The notes: generated by a model from the letters alone, not told the origin. Positions 1 to 9,804 are shown, numbered from the stretch's first letter. The stretch is 64,000 nucleotides of DNA from Saccharopolyspora kobensis (GCF_900108315.1 NZ_FNVB01000002.1:124001-188000); one strand, 5' to 3'. Made by a program: numbers and translations.

Positions 1-224
1 CGGATCAGGTAGAGCAGGACGTCCGCCGCTTCGTCGGCCAACCGCTCCTTGAGCGGCCCCTCCACCGGCCCCGGGGCACCGTCGAGCCACTGCAGCTCGG
101 CGACCAGCTCGCCGGCCTCCCCACTCAGGGCCATCGCGAGGTTCTTGGGCGTGTGGTACTGCTCCCAGTCCCGCGCCGCCGCGAACTCCCGCAACCTGTC
201 CCGGATCCCGTCCACGCTGTCCAT
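1..224 (-). CDS. MazG-like nucleotide pyrophosphohydrolase (partial, 3' end outside window)
   Basis: About 74 N-terminal residues are visible; the gene runs off the left edge. The translation shows the all-alpha NTP pyrophosphatase metal-binding pattern: an ExxE-type helix (SGEAGELVAELQW) followed by ADEAADVLLYLI, the ExxD helix. It most resembles the dCTPase/RS21-C6 branch, which hydrolyses non-canonical or excess dNTPs to monophosphates as house-cleaning. The start is the ATG complementary to 222-224. The next gene on the same strand ends only 22 bases upstream, but no functional link is evident. Family assignment is fairly sure; substrate is not. Confidence 0.8.
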   Translation of the reverse strand, partial: MDSVDGIRDRLREFAAARDWEQYHTPKNLAMALSGEAGELVAELQWLDGAPGPVEGPLKERLADEAADVLLYLI

Positions 225-246
225 GCCGGACACCGTAGCCGCCGGG

Positions 247-1377
247 TCAGGCGCGGACTTCGTGCCGGGCGACCGTCCAGGCGCGGGCCTGGTCGCTGAT
301 CGTCACACCGAGACCCGGGCGCGGTGACAGGTGCATCCGGCCGCTCTCGATGCGGAGGTGCTCGCCGAACAGCGGGTCGAGCCATTCGAAGTGCTCCACC
401 CACGGTTCCCGGGCGTAGGCCGCCGCGAGGTGGATGTGGATCTCCATCGCGAAGTGCGGGGCCAGCTGGAGGTTCCGGTCGTCGGCCAGGGACATCACCT
501 TCAGGAACTGGGTGATGCCGCCGACCCGCGGGGCGTCGGGCTGGACGACGTCGGCCCCGCCCGCCCGGATCAGCTCGCGGTGCTCGGCCGCGCTGGTCAG
601 CATCTCACCCGTCGCGATCGGGGTGTCGAAGTTCGACGCGAGCGCGGCGTGGCCCTCGAAGTCGTAGGCGTCCAGGGGCTCTTCGATCCACACCAGGTTC
701 AGCGGTTCCAGGGCTCGGCACATGCGCCGCGCGGTGGGGCGGTCCCACTGCTGGTTGGCGTCGACCATCAGCGCCGCACCGTCGCCGATCTCCTCCCGGA
801 CCGCGCTCACCCGGGCCAGGTCGACGGCGTTGTCCGGGTGGCCGACCTTGATCTTGATGCCGCCGATGCCACCGGCCACCGACTCCGCCGCCCGCTCCAC
901 CACCTCCCCGATCGGCGCGTGCAGGAAACCGCCGGAGGTGTTGTAGCAGCGCACCGAATCGCGGTGCGCGCCGAGGAGTTTCGCCAGCGGCAGGCCCGCG
1001 CGCTTGGCCTTGAGGTCCCACAGCGCGACGTCGAAGGCGGCGATCGCCTGCACCGACAACCCGCTGCGGCCGACGGAGGCTCCGGCCCAGACGAGCTTGT
1101 CCCAGATCTTGGCGATGTCGCTGGGATCTTCGCCGATGAGCACCGGGGCGATCTCCCGCGCGTGGGCGTACTGCCCGGGGCCGCCCGCGCGCTTGGAGTA
1201 GCTGAACCCGATGCCCTCCAGACCGCTCGCCGTGGTGATCTCGGCGAAGAGCACCGCCACCTCGGTCATCGGCTTCTGCCGCCCGGTGAGCACCTTGGCG
1301 TCGCTGATCGCGGTGGGCAGCGGCAGCGTCACCGACGAGATCTCCACGCGGGTGATCCGGTCCAGCGTTGCGGTCAT
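247..1377 (-). CDS. Enolase-superfamily sugar-acid dehydratase (mandelate racemase subgroup; galactarate/L-talarate type likely)
   Basis: 376 residues, full length for the MR subgroup. Visible catalytic parts are the KxK pair K175/K177, metal ligands D206 (with N208), E232 and E258, and the D281/H308 dyad at the ends of barrel strands. This set supports alpha-proton abstraction from a hexarate followed by dehydration. The ATG at 1377 is chosen because AGGGAG precedes it; an in-frame ATG 36 bases upstream lacks this. It lies 32 bases after the MFS carrier on the same strand, so uptake and dehydration are probably co-transcribed. With gudD in the same locus, galactarate or L-talarate is the likely substrate, by inference; another acid sugar is possible. 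Confidence 0.82.
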   Translation of the reverse strand: MTATLDRITRVEISSVTLPLPTAISDAKVLTGRQKPMTEVAVLFAEITTASGLEGIGFSYSKRAGGPGQYAHAREIAPVLIGEDPSDIAKIWDKLVWAGASVGRSGLSVQAIAAFDVALWDLKAKRAGLPLAKLLGAHRDSVRCYNTSGGFLHAPIGEVVERAAESVAGGIGGIKIKVGHPDNAVDLARVSAVREEIGDGAALMVDANQQWDRPTARRMCRALEPLNLVWIEEPLDAYDFEGHAALASNFDTPIATGEMLTSAAEHRELIRAGGADVVQPDAPRVGGITQFLKVMSLADDRNLQLAPHFAMEIHIHLAAAYAREPWVEHFEWLDPLFGEHLRIESGRMHLSPRPGLGVTISDQARAWTVARHEVRA

Positions 1378-1409
1378 GAGCTCCCTCTTCCGTTCGTCTG
1401 TTGTGGACT

Positions 1410-2783
1410 TCATCGCGGTTCGTCCAGCCGGATGCGCTTGATCGTGCCCATCACGGCCAGCCCGACCAGCGCCAGCGCCCCGTGCGCGGCGACGAACCAC
1501 AGCGCCACGTCGAAGGAACCGGTGGCCTGCACGGTGTAGCCGATGACGATCGGCGTCACGATGCCCGCGATGTTGCCGAACGCGTTCATCGTCGAGCCGA
1601 CGAAGCTGGTCGCCTGCGGCGGCGCGAGATCCGTGGTGATCGCCCAGCCCAGCGAGCCGATTCCCTTGCCGAAGAAGGCCAGCGTCATGATCGCCACGAT
1701 CAGCGCGCTGCTGTCGGTGGTGCTGCACAGCGCGATGCTGGTCGCCAGCGTCATGCCGATGACCGACGGCAGCTTGCGGGCGAAGGTCAGCGAGTGACCG
1801 CGGCGCAGCAGGGCGTCGGAGGCGAAACCGCCCGCCAGACCACCGGCGAACCCGCACAGCGCGGGCAGCGCCGCGACGAAACCGACTTCCAGCAGGGACA
1901 ATCCGCGGCCCTCGACCAGGTACACCGGGAACCACGTGATGAAGAAGTAGGTCAGCGCGTTCACCGCGTACTGCGAGAGGTAGAGGCCCCACAGCGGACG
2001 GGCGGAGAAGATCTGGGCGATCGTCCGCCGGTCGAGCCGGGTGCGCTGGTGGGCCTCGGCGGTCTTCGGGGCGTCCAGGTCGACCAGCCCGCCGCCTGCG
2101 CTGATCGCCTCGAGCTCCTCCGCGGTGACGCGCGGGTGGTTGCGCGGCGAATCCATCCAGCGCAGCCAGATCACGGCCAGCGCCAGGCCGAGCACGCCCA
2201 GCAGGACGAACACCCACCGCCAGCCGAACTCGTGGGTGATCCAGCCCATCAGCGGGGCGAACAGGGCGGTGGCGAAGTACTGGGCGGAGTTGAACACCGC
2301 GGTGGCGCGACCACGCTCGGCCGTCGGGAACCAGGCCGTGGCCACCCGCGCGTTCGCCGGGAACGCGGGCGATTCGAAGACGCCCAGCAGCAGCCGGAGC
2401 GCGAAGATGATCGCCACCGACACCAGCACCGGTGTGGTGATCAGCCCGACCAGGCTGATCGCGGCGGTGACCGCCGTCCACAGCGCGAGGCTCAGGGCGT
2501 AGACGCGGCGGGCGCCGAAGCGGTCGAGCAGGATTCCGCCGGGCAGCTGCCCCACCACGTAGGCCCAGCTGAACGCGGAGAAGATGTAGCCGAGCTGCAC
2601 GCTGTCGAAGCCGAGATCGGCCTGCAGGCTGGTTCCGGTGATCGACAGGCTGCTGCGGTCGGCGTAGTTGAGGGCCGTGATGATGAAGATCAGCGACAGG
2701 ACCAAGTATCGGGTCGGGATGCGGCGGCGGCTGGTCGGCGCACCTGCCCGCCCGACGGTGGAAGCTGTTGCGGTGTCAGACAT
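1410..2783 (-). CDS. MFS transporter, anion:cation symporter family (GudP-like hexarate carrier)
   Basis: 457 residues with the usual twelve hydrophobic segments. The N-terminal half contains ITALNYADRSSLSI and, after TM2, GGILLDRFGARRVY, typical of the ACS family that includes GudP, the D-glucarate/galactarate carrier. The ATG at 2783 is preceded by GGAGGACACCG. The gene is first in a probable two-gene transcript with the dehydratase downstream and is divergent from the tctCBA genes. The assignment to ACS is by sequence character; hexarate specificity is inferred from the locus. Two unrelated uptake systems for one substrate class in one locus is unusual. Confidence 0.82.
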   Translation of the reverse strand: MSDTATASTVGRAGAPTSRRRIPTRYLVLSLIFIITALNYADRSSLSITGTSLQADLGFDSVQLGYIFSAFSWAYVVGQLPGGILLDRFGARRVYALSLALWTAVTAAISLVGLITTPVLVSVAIIFALRLLLGVFESPAFPANARVATAWFPTAERGRATAVFNSAQYFATALFAPLMGWITHEFGWRWVFVLLGVLGLALAVIWLRWMDSPRNHPRVTAEELEAISAGGGLVDLDAPKTAEAHQRTRLDRRTIAQIFSARPLWGLYLSQYAVNALTYFFITWFPVYLVEGRGLSLLEVGFVAALPALCGFAGGLAGGFASDALLRRGHSLTFARKLPSVIGMTLATSIALCSTTDSSALIVAIMTLAFFGKGIGSLGWAITTDLAPPQATSFVGSTMNAFGNIAGIVTPIVIGYTVQATGSFDVALWFVAAHGALALVGLAVMGTIKRIRLDEPR

Positions 2784-3024
2784 CGGTGTCCTCCCGGTCG
2801 CTGCGGAGCGGTCCGCGGTGACCAGGACGTTAAGTCGGCGCGGCGATTCCGGTCCAACACCGAATGAACATCGATCAATACCCTGCCCGCATCGAGAGCA
2901 CGCCCTGCGCCGCCGATGCGTCGATCTCGCGCCGAAATCGACGTTCACCCGGGTGACGGTCGATTCCTCGCGAAATGGGCGCCACCCCGGGTGACGCGCG
3001 GGTTTCCGGTGGCGATGCGCGGAC

Positions 3025-3040
3025 GGTATCACTCGATACC
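3025..3040. promoter_or_regulatory. Inverted repeat GGTATC-N4-GATACC, candidate operator
   Basis: Perfect 6-base arms with a 4-base spacer, ending nine bases before the -35 box of the tctC promoter. A related sequence, GGTATC-AGTA-GATGCA, lies 13 bases in front of the LysR start (7114-7125). Sharing between the regulator's own promoter and the transport promoter suggests the LysR protein binds here, but this is inference. Confidence 0.45.
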
Positions 3041-3049
3041 CAATCGACC

Positions 3050-3079
3050 TTGGACACGCATCGGACGCGAACTTAGGCT
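3050..3079 (+). promoter_or_regulatory. Probable promoter of tctCBA
   Basis: TTGGAC at 3050-3055 and TAGGCT at 3074-3079 with an 18-base spacer fit an actinobacterial housekeeping promoter. Transcription would begin about 60 bases before the tctC start. Confidence 0.4.
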
Positions 3080-3149
3080 GCCGAGCGTTCGACATCGTGA
3101 CCGCGCTCACAGCGGAACGGTGGGCCGCCTCGGACCGAAGGAGCCCCGA

Positions 3150-4151
3150 ATGACGTCGAAATCGCCTGCACGCCGAAGAGTTCTGCCACCCGCGCTCGCC
3201 GCGGTGCTCTCCCTGCCGCTCGCCGCGTGCGGGGGAAACCTCTCCAGCGGCGGCGCGGAGTTCCCCAGCGGCCCGGTGACGATGCTGGTCGGCCAGGCTC
3301 CCGGCGGGAGCACCGATCTCATCGGTCGCGCCCTGGCCGACGGTGCCGCCGACGACCTCGGCGTCGCGATGCCGGTGGTCAACACTCCCGGCGCCAACGG
3401 GGCGCTGGCCGCGAACGAACTCGCCGGCGAGCAGCCCGACGGCCAGCACGTCCTGGTGCTCAACGCGTCGCTGACCTCCATCACGCCGCTGGCTGTCGCG
3501 CCGGAGGAAGCCGTGGACATCAACGACTACGAGGTGATCACCGGGGTTTCGCAGGACGACTACGTCCTCGTCGCCAACACCGCTTCCGGCCTGCGCTCGG
3601 TGCCCGACCTGGCCCGGGCCGGCCGCGACCTCAAGTTCGCCACGACCGGCGTCGGCACCGGCAGCCAGCTGGCCCAGGAGCTGCTGTTCGAGCAGGCCGG
3701 GATCGCAGGCACCGCGGTGCCCTTCGACGGCGGATCACCGGCGATGACCGCGGTCCTCGGCAGCCAGGTCGACGTCGCCGCCGTCCAGCTCGGCGAGGCG
3801 ATCGGCCAGATCGAGGCCGGTCGGCTGACCCCGCTCGCCACCTTCGCCGCGCAGCGCAGCCGGTACCTGCCGGAAACTCCGACTGCCGTGGAACAGGGCT
3901 ACGACGTGCGGGTTTCGCAGTTCCGCGCGATCGTCGCGCCGAAGGACACCCCGCCGGAGCGGGTGGAGCGGCTGCGCAAGGCGTTCCAGGCCACCTTCGC
4001 CACCGAGCGCTACCGGAAGTTCAACGAGGACAACCTGCTCACGCCGCACGAGGTCGACGGCGCGCAGGTGGTTCAGGAGTGGACCAGCTCGCTGGAGAGC
4101 TACCGCGCCATGACCCGGCAGCACGGGATCGACCTCGGCGGGCCGAAGTGA
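3150..4151 (+). CDS. tctC: Tripartite tricarboxylate transporter substrate-binding lipoprotein TctC
   Basis: 333 residues. A lipoprotein signal peptide ends in the lipobox LAAC with Cys27, so the protein should be anchored outside the membrane. The mature part begins with a strand and GxxxxGGSTDLIGR, the TctC/Bug-family anion-binding loop, and the length is normal for Bug proteins. ATG 3150 follows GAAGGAG. It overlaps tctB by four bases (GTGA). The family binds di- and tricarboxylates; within this locus an aldaric acid is the plausible ligand. Confidence 0.88.
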   Translation: MTSKSPARRRVLPPALAAVLSLPLAACGGNLSSGGAEFPSGPVTMLVGQAPGGSTDLIGRALADGAADDLGVAMPVVNTPGANGALAANELAGEQPDGQHVLVLNASLTSITPLAVAPEEAVDINDYEVITGVSQDDYVLVANTASGLRSVPDLARAGRDLKFATTGVGTGSQLAQELLFEQAGIAGTAVPFDGGSPAMTAVLGSQVDVAAVQLGEAIGQIEAGRLTPLATFAAQRSRYLPETPTAVEQGYDVRVSQFRAIVAPKDTPPERVERLRKAFQATFATERYRKFNEDNLLTPHEVDGAQVVQEWTSSLESYRAMTRQHGIDLGGPK

Positions 4152-4615
4152 GCGACGCCGGGCCGGAGCCCGGGCGTCCGGCCGGGATGGCCGCGAACGC
4201 GGTCGTCGCGCTCGTCGTGGTCGGCGTCGGGATCTGCGGCGCGGTCGGGTCCTGGTCGTTGGGGCTGGGCAGCGCCGCGGAACCGGCGGCGGGGACCTGG
4301 CCGTTCCTGGTCAGCGCGGCGATCGCGGTGCTCGGCGTCGTGCTCGGCCTGCTGGTGCGGCGGACGGACGACGCGGAGCGGATGTCGTCGGCGAGCTGGG
4401 CGGTCCTGGCCGGTGTCGCCGCCATGGCCGGTTTCGCCGCTGCGATCACGGTGATCGGGTTCGAGATCCCGGCCGCACTGCTGGCGTTCGCGTGGCTGCG
4501 GTTCCTCGGCCGGGAGTCGTGGTCGACGTCGGTGTTCGGCGGCCTCGGGATCGTGGTGGCGTTCTACGTGGTGTTCGTCGGCCTGCTGAAGGTGCCCGTC
4601 CCCCACCTGTTCTAG
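4148..4615 (+). CDS. tctB: Tripartite tricarboxylate transporter small membrane subunit TctB
   Basis: 155 residues with four predicted membrane segments (about 15-35, 50-70, 80-105 and 120-150), the size and topology of TctB. The GTG start overlaps the tctC stop as GTGA, implying translational coupling. TctB proteins are poorly conserved in sequence, so the call rests on topology plus position between tctC and tctA. It is expected to form the membrane complex with TctA. Confidence 0.85.
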   Translation: MSDAGPEPGRPAGMAANAVVALVVVGVGICGAVGSWSLGLGSAAEPAAGTWPFLVSAAIAVLGVVLGLLVRRTDDAERMSSASWAVLAGVAAMAGFAAAITVIGFEIPAALLAFAWLRFLGRESWSTSVFGGLGIVVAFYVVFVGLLKVPVPHLF

Positions 4616-4729
4616 GCACGAATCTGCCCGCAAGCGGCCGGAACCGGCAACGCTGCGCCGGAAAAGGCCTCCCGTTCCGGTGCATTCACCGGGTCGCTTC
4701 GCACCCCAACACTGTCGTTAGGAGCGGCG

Positions 4730-6214
4730 ATGGATCTGGCCCCGGTGATCGAGGGGTTCGGCGTCGTTCTCGAACCCGCCAACCTGCTCCACTGCCTGCT
4801 CGGCGTGGTGATCGGGATGCTGGTCGGCGTGCTGCCCGGGCTCGGCCCGGCCGCCACGATCGCGATCCTGCTGCCGCTGACCTTCAACGTCGAGCCGGTC
4901 ACGGCGATCATCATGCTGGCAGGCATCTTCTACGGCGCGCAGTACGGCGGCACCATCACCTCGGTGCTGCTGCGGCTGCCCGGCGAGGCGTCGTCGGTGG
5001 TGACGGTCTTCGACGGCCACGCGCTGGCCCGCCAGGGCCGGGCCGGGACAGCGCTGGGCATCGCGGCGATCGGCTCGTTCGTCGGCGGCACCGCCTCGAT
5101 CGTGGCGCTGTCGGTGCTCGCGCCGCTGATCGCCGGGTTCGCGCTCGACTTCGGCCCGCCCGAGTACACCGCCCTCGCCCTGCTCGGCATCCTGCTGGTC
5201 ACCACCGTCAGCAACGGCGGCCGGGTGAAGGCTCTCGTCGCCGCGTGCGCGGGCCTGCTGCTGGCCACGGTCGGCCGGGATTCCTTCACCGGCGCCGAGC
5301 GGTTCACCTTCGACCTGCTGCCGCTGTCGGACGGGCTCGACTTCGTGCCGATCGCGATGGGCCTGTTCGGGTTGGGCGAGATCCTCCACAACCTCGAACA
5401 GCGGCAGCGGGGCGCGACGACCGCCGCTCGGGTCGCCAACGCCTGGCCGTCGCGCGGAGACCTCCGGCAGTCGGCCGGGGCGATCGGCCGGGGCTCGGTG
5501 CTCGGGTTCGTGCTCGGCGTGCTGCCCGGCGGTGGCGCGACGCTCTCCTCGCTCGCGGCCTACGCGGTGGAGAAGCGCCGGTCGAAGAGCCCGGAGCGGT
5601 TCGGTCGCGGTGCCGTCGAGGGCGTGGCCGCACCGGAGACGGCGAACAACGCCGCGGCGACGTCGTCGTTCATCCCGCTGCTCACGCTCGGCATCCCGGC
5701 GAACGCCACGATGGCGATGATCTTCGGCGCGCTGCTGGTCCAGGGCGTGACGCCGGGACCGCAGCTGGTCGACGAGGACCCGGAGCTGTTCTGGGGCGTG
5801 GTGAACTCCATGTACCTCGGCAACGTGCTGCTGCTGATCATGAGCGTCCCGCTGGTCGGGCTGTTCGTGAAGATCCTGCGGGTGCGGCCGTCGGTGCTCG
5901 CGCCCATCACGGTGCTGATCACGCTGCTGGGCGTCTACACGGTCCGCAACAGCGCCTTCGACATCGCGCTGGTGATCGTGTTCGGCGTGCTCGGCTACCT
6001 GATGAAGAAGTACGGCTTCGAACCCGGCCCGCTGGTGCTGGCTTTCGTCCTCGGTTCGCTGCTGGAGACCTCGCTGCGGCGGTCGCTGCTGCTGTTCGGG
6101 GGCGACCCGGCGGGCTTCTTCACCAGGCCGATCTCCGGCACCCTGCTGGTGCTCCTGGCCGCGGTCGCCCTGCTCCCGCTGGTGCAGCGGCTCGTCCGGG
6201 CGAGGAGCCGCTGA
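4730..6214 (+). CDS. tctA: Tripartite tricarboxylate transporter large permease TctA
   Basis: 494 residues, highly hydrophobic, the normal TctA size. Conserved glycine/proline-rich segments are visible: GMLVGVLPGLGPAATIAIL near residue 30, GIFYGAQYGG near 65, and an inverted-topology counterpart GFVLGVLPGGGATLSS in the middle. TAGGAG precedes the ATG, after a 114-base gap from tctB that contains no gene. It is the ion-coupled transport subunit for the acid captured by TctC. It converges on the LysR gene, with only 11 bases between the stops. Confidence 0.92.
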   Translation: MDLAPVIEGFGVVLEPANLLHCLLGVVIGMLVGVLPGLGPAATIAILLPLTFNVEPVTAIIMLAGIFYGAQYGGTITSVLLRLPGEASSVVTVFDGHALARQGRAGTALGIAAIGSFVGGTASIVALSVLAPLIAGFALDFGPPEYTALALLGILLVTTVSNGGRVKALVAACAGLLLATVGRDSFTGAERFTFDLLPLSDGLDFVPIAMGLFGLGEILHNLEQRQRGATTAARVANAWPSRGDLRQSAGAIGRGSVLGFVLGVLPGGGATLSSLAAYAVEKRRSKSPERFGRGAVEGVAAPETANNAAATSSFIPLLTLGIPANATMAMIFGALLVQGVTPGPQLVDEDPELFWGVVNSMYLGNVLLLIMSVPLVGLFVKILRVRPSVLAPITVLITLLGVYTVRNSAFDIALVIVFGVLGYLMKKYGFEPGPLVLAFVLGSLLETSLRRSLLLFGGDPAGFFTRPISGTLLVLLAAVALLPLVQRLVRARSR

Positions 6215-6225
6215 GTGCCCGCGGG

Positions 6226-7101
6226 TCAGAGCAGGTCGAGCAGCGCGTGCAGGGCCGGGTTGTCGTTCGCGCGGCGCCAGACCAGGTGCAGTTCCACCGG
6301 ATCCGGTTCGGGCAGCCGCAGCGGGCGGAAGCGCACGCCCTCGAAGCGCAGCCGTGCCGCGGTCGCGGGCACCAGCGCGCTGCCGAGCCCGACCTGGACC
6401 AGCGCCAGGGCGGTGTGGATCTGGCTGACGTGCTGCACGTACGTCGGCTGCACCCCGGCCCGGCCGAAGGCCGTGACGAGCAGCTCGTGGAAGTACCGCG
6501 CTTCGGTCGGCGAGTACATCACCACGTCGGCGCCGTGGAACTCGCCCAGTTCCAGCGGTTCGGAGCTCCCGGCGAGCGGATGCCCCTCCGGCAGCGCGGC
6601 CAGCAGCGGCTCCGAGCGGAACAGCCGCGACGCCAGCTCGGGGCGCGCGGCAGGCGGGCGGGCCAGCCCGAGGTCCAGGGAACCGCCCGACAGCCGTTCG
6701 GCCTGGTCGCGGGTCACCAGCTCGTGCAGCACCACGTCCACGTGCGGCAGGTGTTCGCGAACGGTGGCCAGCAGGCCGCCGAGCACGCCGTAGGCCGAGG
6801 TGGCGGTGAAGCCGATGCGGACGATGCCCGCTCGGCCCAGCGTCACGCGCCGCACCGAGAGCGCGGCGTTCTCCGCCTCGTGCAGCAGGCGTCGCGCGTC
6901 CTGCAGGAACGCGCGGCCCGCCGGGGTCAGCCGCACGGTGCGGCTGGTGCGGTCGAACAGCTGGACCTTGAGCTCCTTCTCCAGCTGCTGGATCTGCCGC
7001 GTCAGCGGGGGCTGCGTCATGCGCAGCCGCTGCGCGGCGCGGCCGAAGTGCTGCTCCTCGGCCACTGCGACGAAACCGGTGAGTTGGTTGAGCGTGAACA
7101 T
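6226..7101 (-). CDS. LysR-family transcriptional regulator
   Basis: 291 residues. The winged helix-turn-helix occupies residues 1-60 (FVAVAEEQHFGRAAQRLRMT then QPPLTRQIQQLEKEL), followed by the two-subdomain effector-binding fold. It is divergent from kdgD, the usual arrangement for a LysR activator of a catabolic operon. The effector is probably a hexarate or a downstream keto-acid, by inference from neighbours. GGTATCAGTAGATGCA at 7114-7129 just before the start resembles the inverted repeat in the MFS/tctC region. Confidence 0.88.
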   Translation of the reverse strand: MFTLNQLTGFVAVAEEQHFGRAAQRLRMTQPPLTRQIQQLEKELKVQLFDRTSRTVRLTPAGRAFLQDARRLLHEAENAALSVRRVTLGRAGIVRIGFTATSAYGVLGGLLATVREHLPHVDVVLHELVTRDQAERLSGGSLDLGLARPPAARPELASRLFRSEPLLAALPEGHPLAGSSEPLELGEFHGADVVMYSPTEARYFHELLVTAFGRAGVQPTYVQHVSQIHTALALVQVGLGSALVPATAARLRFEGVRFRPLRLPEPDPVELHLVWRRANDNPALHALLDLL

Positions 7102-7297
7102 CGATGCTGTCCCGGTATCAGTAGATGCATTGTTTGAGTTGGACCGGCATTGATGCGCCACCTTACTGTCGATCGCAGGCCGGTCCCGCATCGTCCCGAA
7201 GAAGTCGCTCCTGCTCGTCAGCGGACGCACCGCCCAGCCGCCGGGCCGCGCGGACGGCAACGACGTCGCCAGGAACCGCCCACGGAGGAGATCTTTG

Positions 7298-8218
7298 ATG
7301 TCCGCGTACTCGCCCACCGGCATGGCCCGGCAGCTCGCCAGCGGATTGCTGTCCTTCCCGGTGACCCACTTCCGGCCCGACCTCGGCTTCGACGAGGCCG
7401 CCTACCGCGAGAACATCGGTTGGTTGAGCGGTTTCGGCGCGGCCGGGCTGTTCGCGGCCGGCGGCACCGGCGAGTTCTTCTCGCTCACCCCGGCCGAGGT
7501 GGAGCAGGTGGTCACCGCCGCCGTCGCGGAAGCACCGGCGGGCCTGCCGGTGATCGCGCCCGCCGGGTACGGCACCGCGACGGCGGTGGAGATGGCCCGC
7601 GCCGCCGAGCGCGCCGGAGCCGCCGGGCTGCTGCTGCTCCCGCCCTACCTCACCGAAGCCGACCAGGCGGGGCTCGCCGCGCACGTCCGGGCCGTCTGCG
7701 CCGCCACCGAGCTCGGCGTGGTCCTCTACAGCCGGGCCAACGCGGTCTTCGAGGACACCACCGTCGCGGAGCTGGCCGAGGACTGCCCGAACCTGGTCGG
7801 GTTCAAGGACGGCGTGGGCAACGTGGAGAAGATGACCCGCCTGTACTCCCGGCTCGGCGACCGGCTCACCTACGTCGGCGGACTGCCGACCGCGGAGACC
7901 TTCGCGCTGCCGCTGCTGGAGCTGGGCGTGACCACCTACTCGTCGGCGATGTTCAACTTCGTGCCCGAGTTCGCGCTGCGCTTCTACCGCGCGGTCGCCG
8001 AACGGGACCGCACCGCGGTGTACCGGTACCTGAACGAGTTCGTGCTGCCGTACTGCGACATCCGCAACCGGCGCGCCGGATACGCGGTGAGCATCGTGAA
8101 GGCGGGCATGCGGGTCATCGGGCGCCCGGCCGGGCCGGTGCGGCCGCCGCTGGTCGATCTGGACGACGCCGAACTCGCCGCGCTGGCCGACCTGGTCGAG
8201 CGCGTGCCGGAGGACTGA
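7298..8218 (+). CDS. kdgD: 5-dehydro-4-deoxyglucarate dehydratase
   Basis: 306 residues, a DapA/NanA-superfamily barrel. Motifs present are GGTGEF (residues 55-60, carboxylate binding), Y144 and the Schiff-base lysine K170 in VGFKDGVGN, a context characteristic of KdgD rather than of dihydrodipicolinate synthase. It decarboxylates and dehydrates 5-dehydro-4-deoxyglucarate to 2,5-dioxovalerate. GGAGGAG sits seven bases before ATG 7298; a TTG directly upstream is less likely. It is followed after two bases by the semialdehyde dehydrogenase, so the two consecutive reactions are encoded side by side. Confidence 0.93.
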   Translation: MSAYSPTGMARQLASGLLSFPVTHFRPDLGFDEAAYRENIGWLSGFGAAGLFAAGGTGEFFSLTPAEVEQVVTAAVAEAPAGLPVIAPAGYGTATAVEMARAAERAGAAGLLLLPPYLTEADQAGLAAHVRAVCAATELGVVLYSRANAVFEDTTVAELAEDCPNLVGFKDGVGNVEKMTRLYSRLGDRLTYVGGLPTAETFALPLLELGVTTYSSAMFNFVPEFALRFYRAVAERDRTAVYRYLNEFVLPYCDIRNRRAGYAVSIVKAGMRVIGRPAGPVRPPLVDLDDAELAALADLVERVPED

Positions 8219-8220
8219 TC

Positions 8221-9804
8221 ATGACGCGACCCACCGGACAGATGCTGATCGCCGGGGCCGATGTCTTCGGGACCGGTGAGAAGATCCGGGCGGTCGACCC
8301 GAGCACCGGCGCCGAACTGGAACCCGCTTTCGGGCACGGCGGTGCCGACGAGGTCGATCGCGCCTGCACCGCCGCTCGCGCGGCGTTCGCCGACTACCGC
8401 GCGCTGCCCGATGCGAAGCGCGCGGAGTTCCTGGAGCGGATCGCCGACCGGATCGAATCGCTCGGGGACGCGCTGATCGAACGCGCGCACCGCGAAACCG
8501 GCCTCCCCGTCGCCCGCCTGACCGGAGAGCGCGCTCGCACCACCGGTCAGCTGCGGCTGTTCGCCGAGGTCGTGCGGGCGGGCAGCTGGTCCCGCGCGCG
8601 CATCGACCCGGCACAGCCCGACCGGAAGCCCTTGCCGCGCAGCGACATCCGCCGGCGGCAGATCCCGCTCGGCCCGGTCGCGGTGTTCGGCGCGAGCAAC
8701 TTCCCGCTGGCCTTCTCCGTCGCGGGCGGGGACACCGCGGCCGCGCTCGCCGCCGGCTGCCCGGTCGTGGTCAAGGCCCACGACGCCCATCCCGGCACCT
8801 CGGAGCTGGTGGCGCGGGCGGTGACCGGCGCGGTCGCCGACCTCGGGCTGCCGCCCGGCACCTTCTCGCTGCTGTTCGGTTCCGGTCCCGAGCTGGGCAT
8901 CCGCCTGGTCACCGACCCGCGCATCCAGGCCGTCGGCTTCACCGGTTCGCGCTCCGGCGGGCTGGCGATCGCGGCCGCCGCGCAGGCGCGCCCGCAGCCG
9001 ATCCCGGTGTACGCCGAGATGAGCAGCACCAACCCGGTGTTCCTGCTGCCCGGCGCGCTGGCCGAGCGGGCGGCGGAGATCGCCGACGGGTTCGTCACCT
9101 CGCTCGCGCTGGGCGCCGGGCAGTTCTGCACCAATCCTGGCCTGGTCATCGCGGTCGACGGACCCGATCTGCGGACCTTCCTGGAATCGGCGGTCGCGGC
9201 GGTCGCCGACAACCGGCCGAGCACCATGCTCACCCCGGCCATCGCCCGCGCCTACGCCGACGGTGTGGCCCGGCTCTCGGCGCACGCGGCCGTGGAGGTG
9301 CTGGCCAGGGGCGCGGAGAGCGACCTGCCGAACACCTGCCGGGCGGCCCTGCTGGCCACCGATGCCGACAGCTTCGCCTCGGACACCGAGCTGCAGCAGG
9401 AGGTCTTCGGCGCGTGCTCGCTGGTGGTCCGCTGCCGCGACGCGGACCAGGTCCGGGCGGTGGCCGAGGGGCTGGAGGGCCAGTTGACCGCCACGGTGCA
9501 CGCCGCCGAAGCCGATCACGCCGAAGCCGCGGAGCTGCTGCCCGTGCTGGAGCTGACGGCCGGGCGGATCCTGTTCAACGGCTGGCCGACCGGGGTCGAG
9601 GTCGGGCACGCGATGGTCCACGGTGGACCGTTCCCGGCCACTTCGGACTCCCGCACGACGTCCGTCGGCACGCTCGCGATCGAACGGTTCCTGCGCCCCG
9701 TGGCCTACCAGGACGTCCCCGCGTCGCTGCTGCCGGGCGCGATCGCGGACGGCAGCTGTCCCGGGGCGGTCCCGATTCCCGATCCTGCGCGGAGGAACGC
9801 ATGA
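8221..9804 (+). CDS. 2,5-dioxovalerate (alpha-ketoglutarate semialdehyde) dehydrogenase, NADP+-type
   Basis: 527 residues of aldehyde dehydrogenase. Seen directly: the oxyanion-hole Asn in FGASNFPL (N160), GFTGSRSGG in the cofactor-binding fold, general-base E266 and the catalytic nucleophile C303 in [10 protein letters not shown]. Length and the FGASNFP and QFCTNPG contexts match the KGSADH class that finishes hexarate or pentose-acid catabolism by making 2-oxoglutarate. It starts two bases after the kdgD stop and overlaps gudD by four bases (ATGA), so the three enzymes form one translationally coupled operon. Confidence 0.92.
   Translation: MTRPTGQMLIAGADVFGTGEKIRAVDPSTGAELEPAFGHGGADEVDRACTAARAAFADYRALPDAKRAEFLERIADRIESLGDALIERAHRETGLPVARLTGERARTTGQLRLFAEVVRAGSWSRARIDPAQPDRKPLPRSDIRRRQIPLGPVAVFGASNFPLAFSVAGGDTAAALAAGCPVVVKAHDAHPGTSELVARAVTGAVADLGLPPGTFSLLFGSGPELGIRLVTDPRIQAVGFTGSRSGGLAIAAAAQARPQPIPVYAEMSSTNPVFLLPGALAERAAEIADGFVTSLALGAGQFCTNPGLVIAVDGPDLRTFLESAVAAVADNRPSTMLTPAIARAYADGVARLSAHAAVEVLARGAESDLPNTCRAALLATDADSFASDTELQQEVFGACSLVVRCRDADQVRAVAEGLEGQLTATVHAAEADHAEAAELLPVLELTAGRILFNGWPTGVEVGHAMVHGGPFPATSDSRTTSVGTLAIERFLRPVAYQDVPASLLPGAIADGSCPGAVPIPDPARRNA

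Larger units (their letters stand above)
2784..3149. other. Divergent promoter region between MFS carrier and tctC
   Basis: 366 bases without a convincing gene. It holds the start regions of both divergent operons, a perfect GGTATC-ACTC-GATACC inverted repeat at 3025-3040, a sigma70-like promoter facing tctC at 3050-3079, and two copies of CCCGGGTGACG (about 2950 and 2985) of unknown meaning. Confidence 0.6.

Noticed and set aside
4492..7137. Very long open frame (881 codons) on the + strand over tctA and the LysR gene
   Set aside because: Arg/Ala/Gly-rich nonsense translation in a shifted frame of tctA and antisense to lysR; a normal by-product of high GC at third codon positions.
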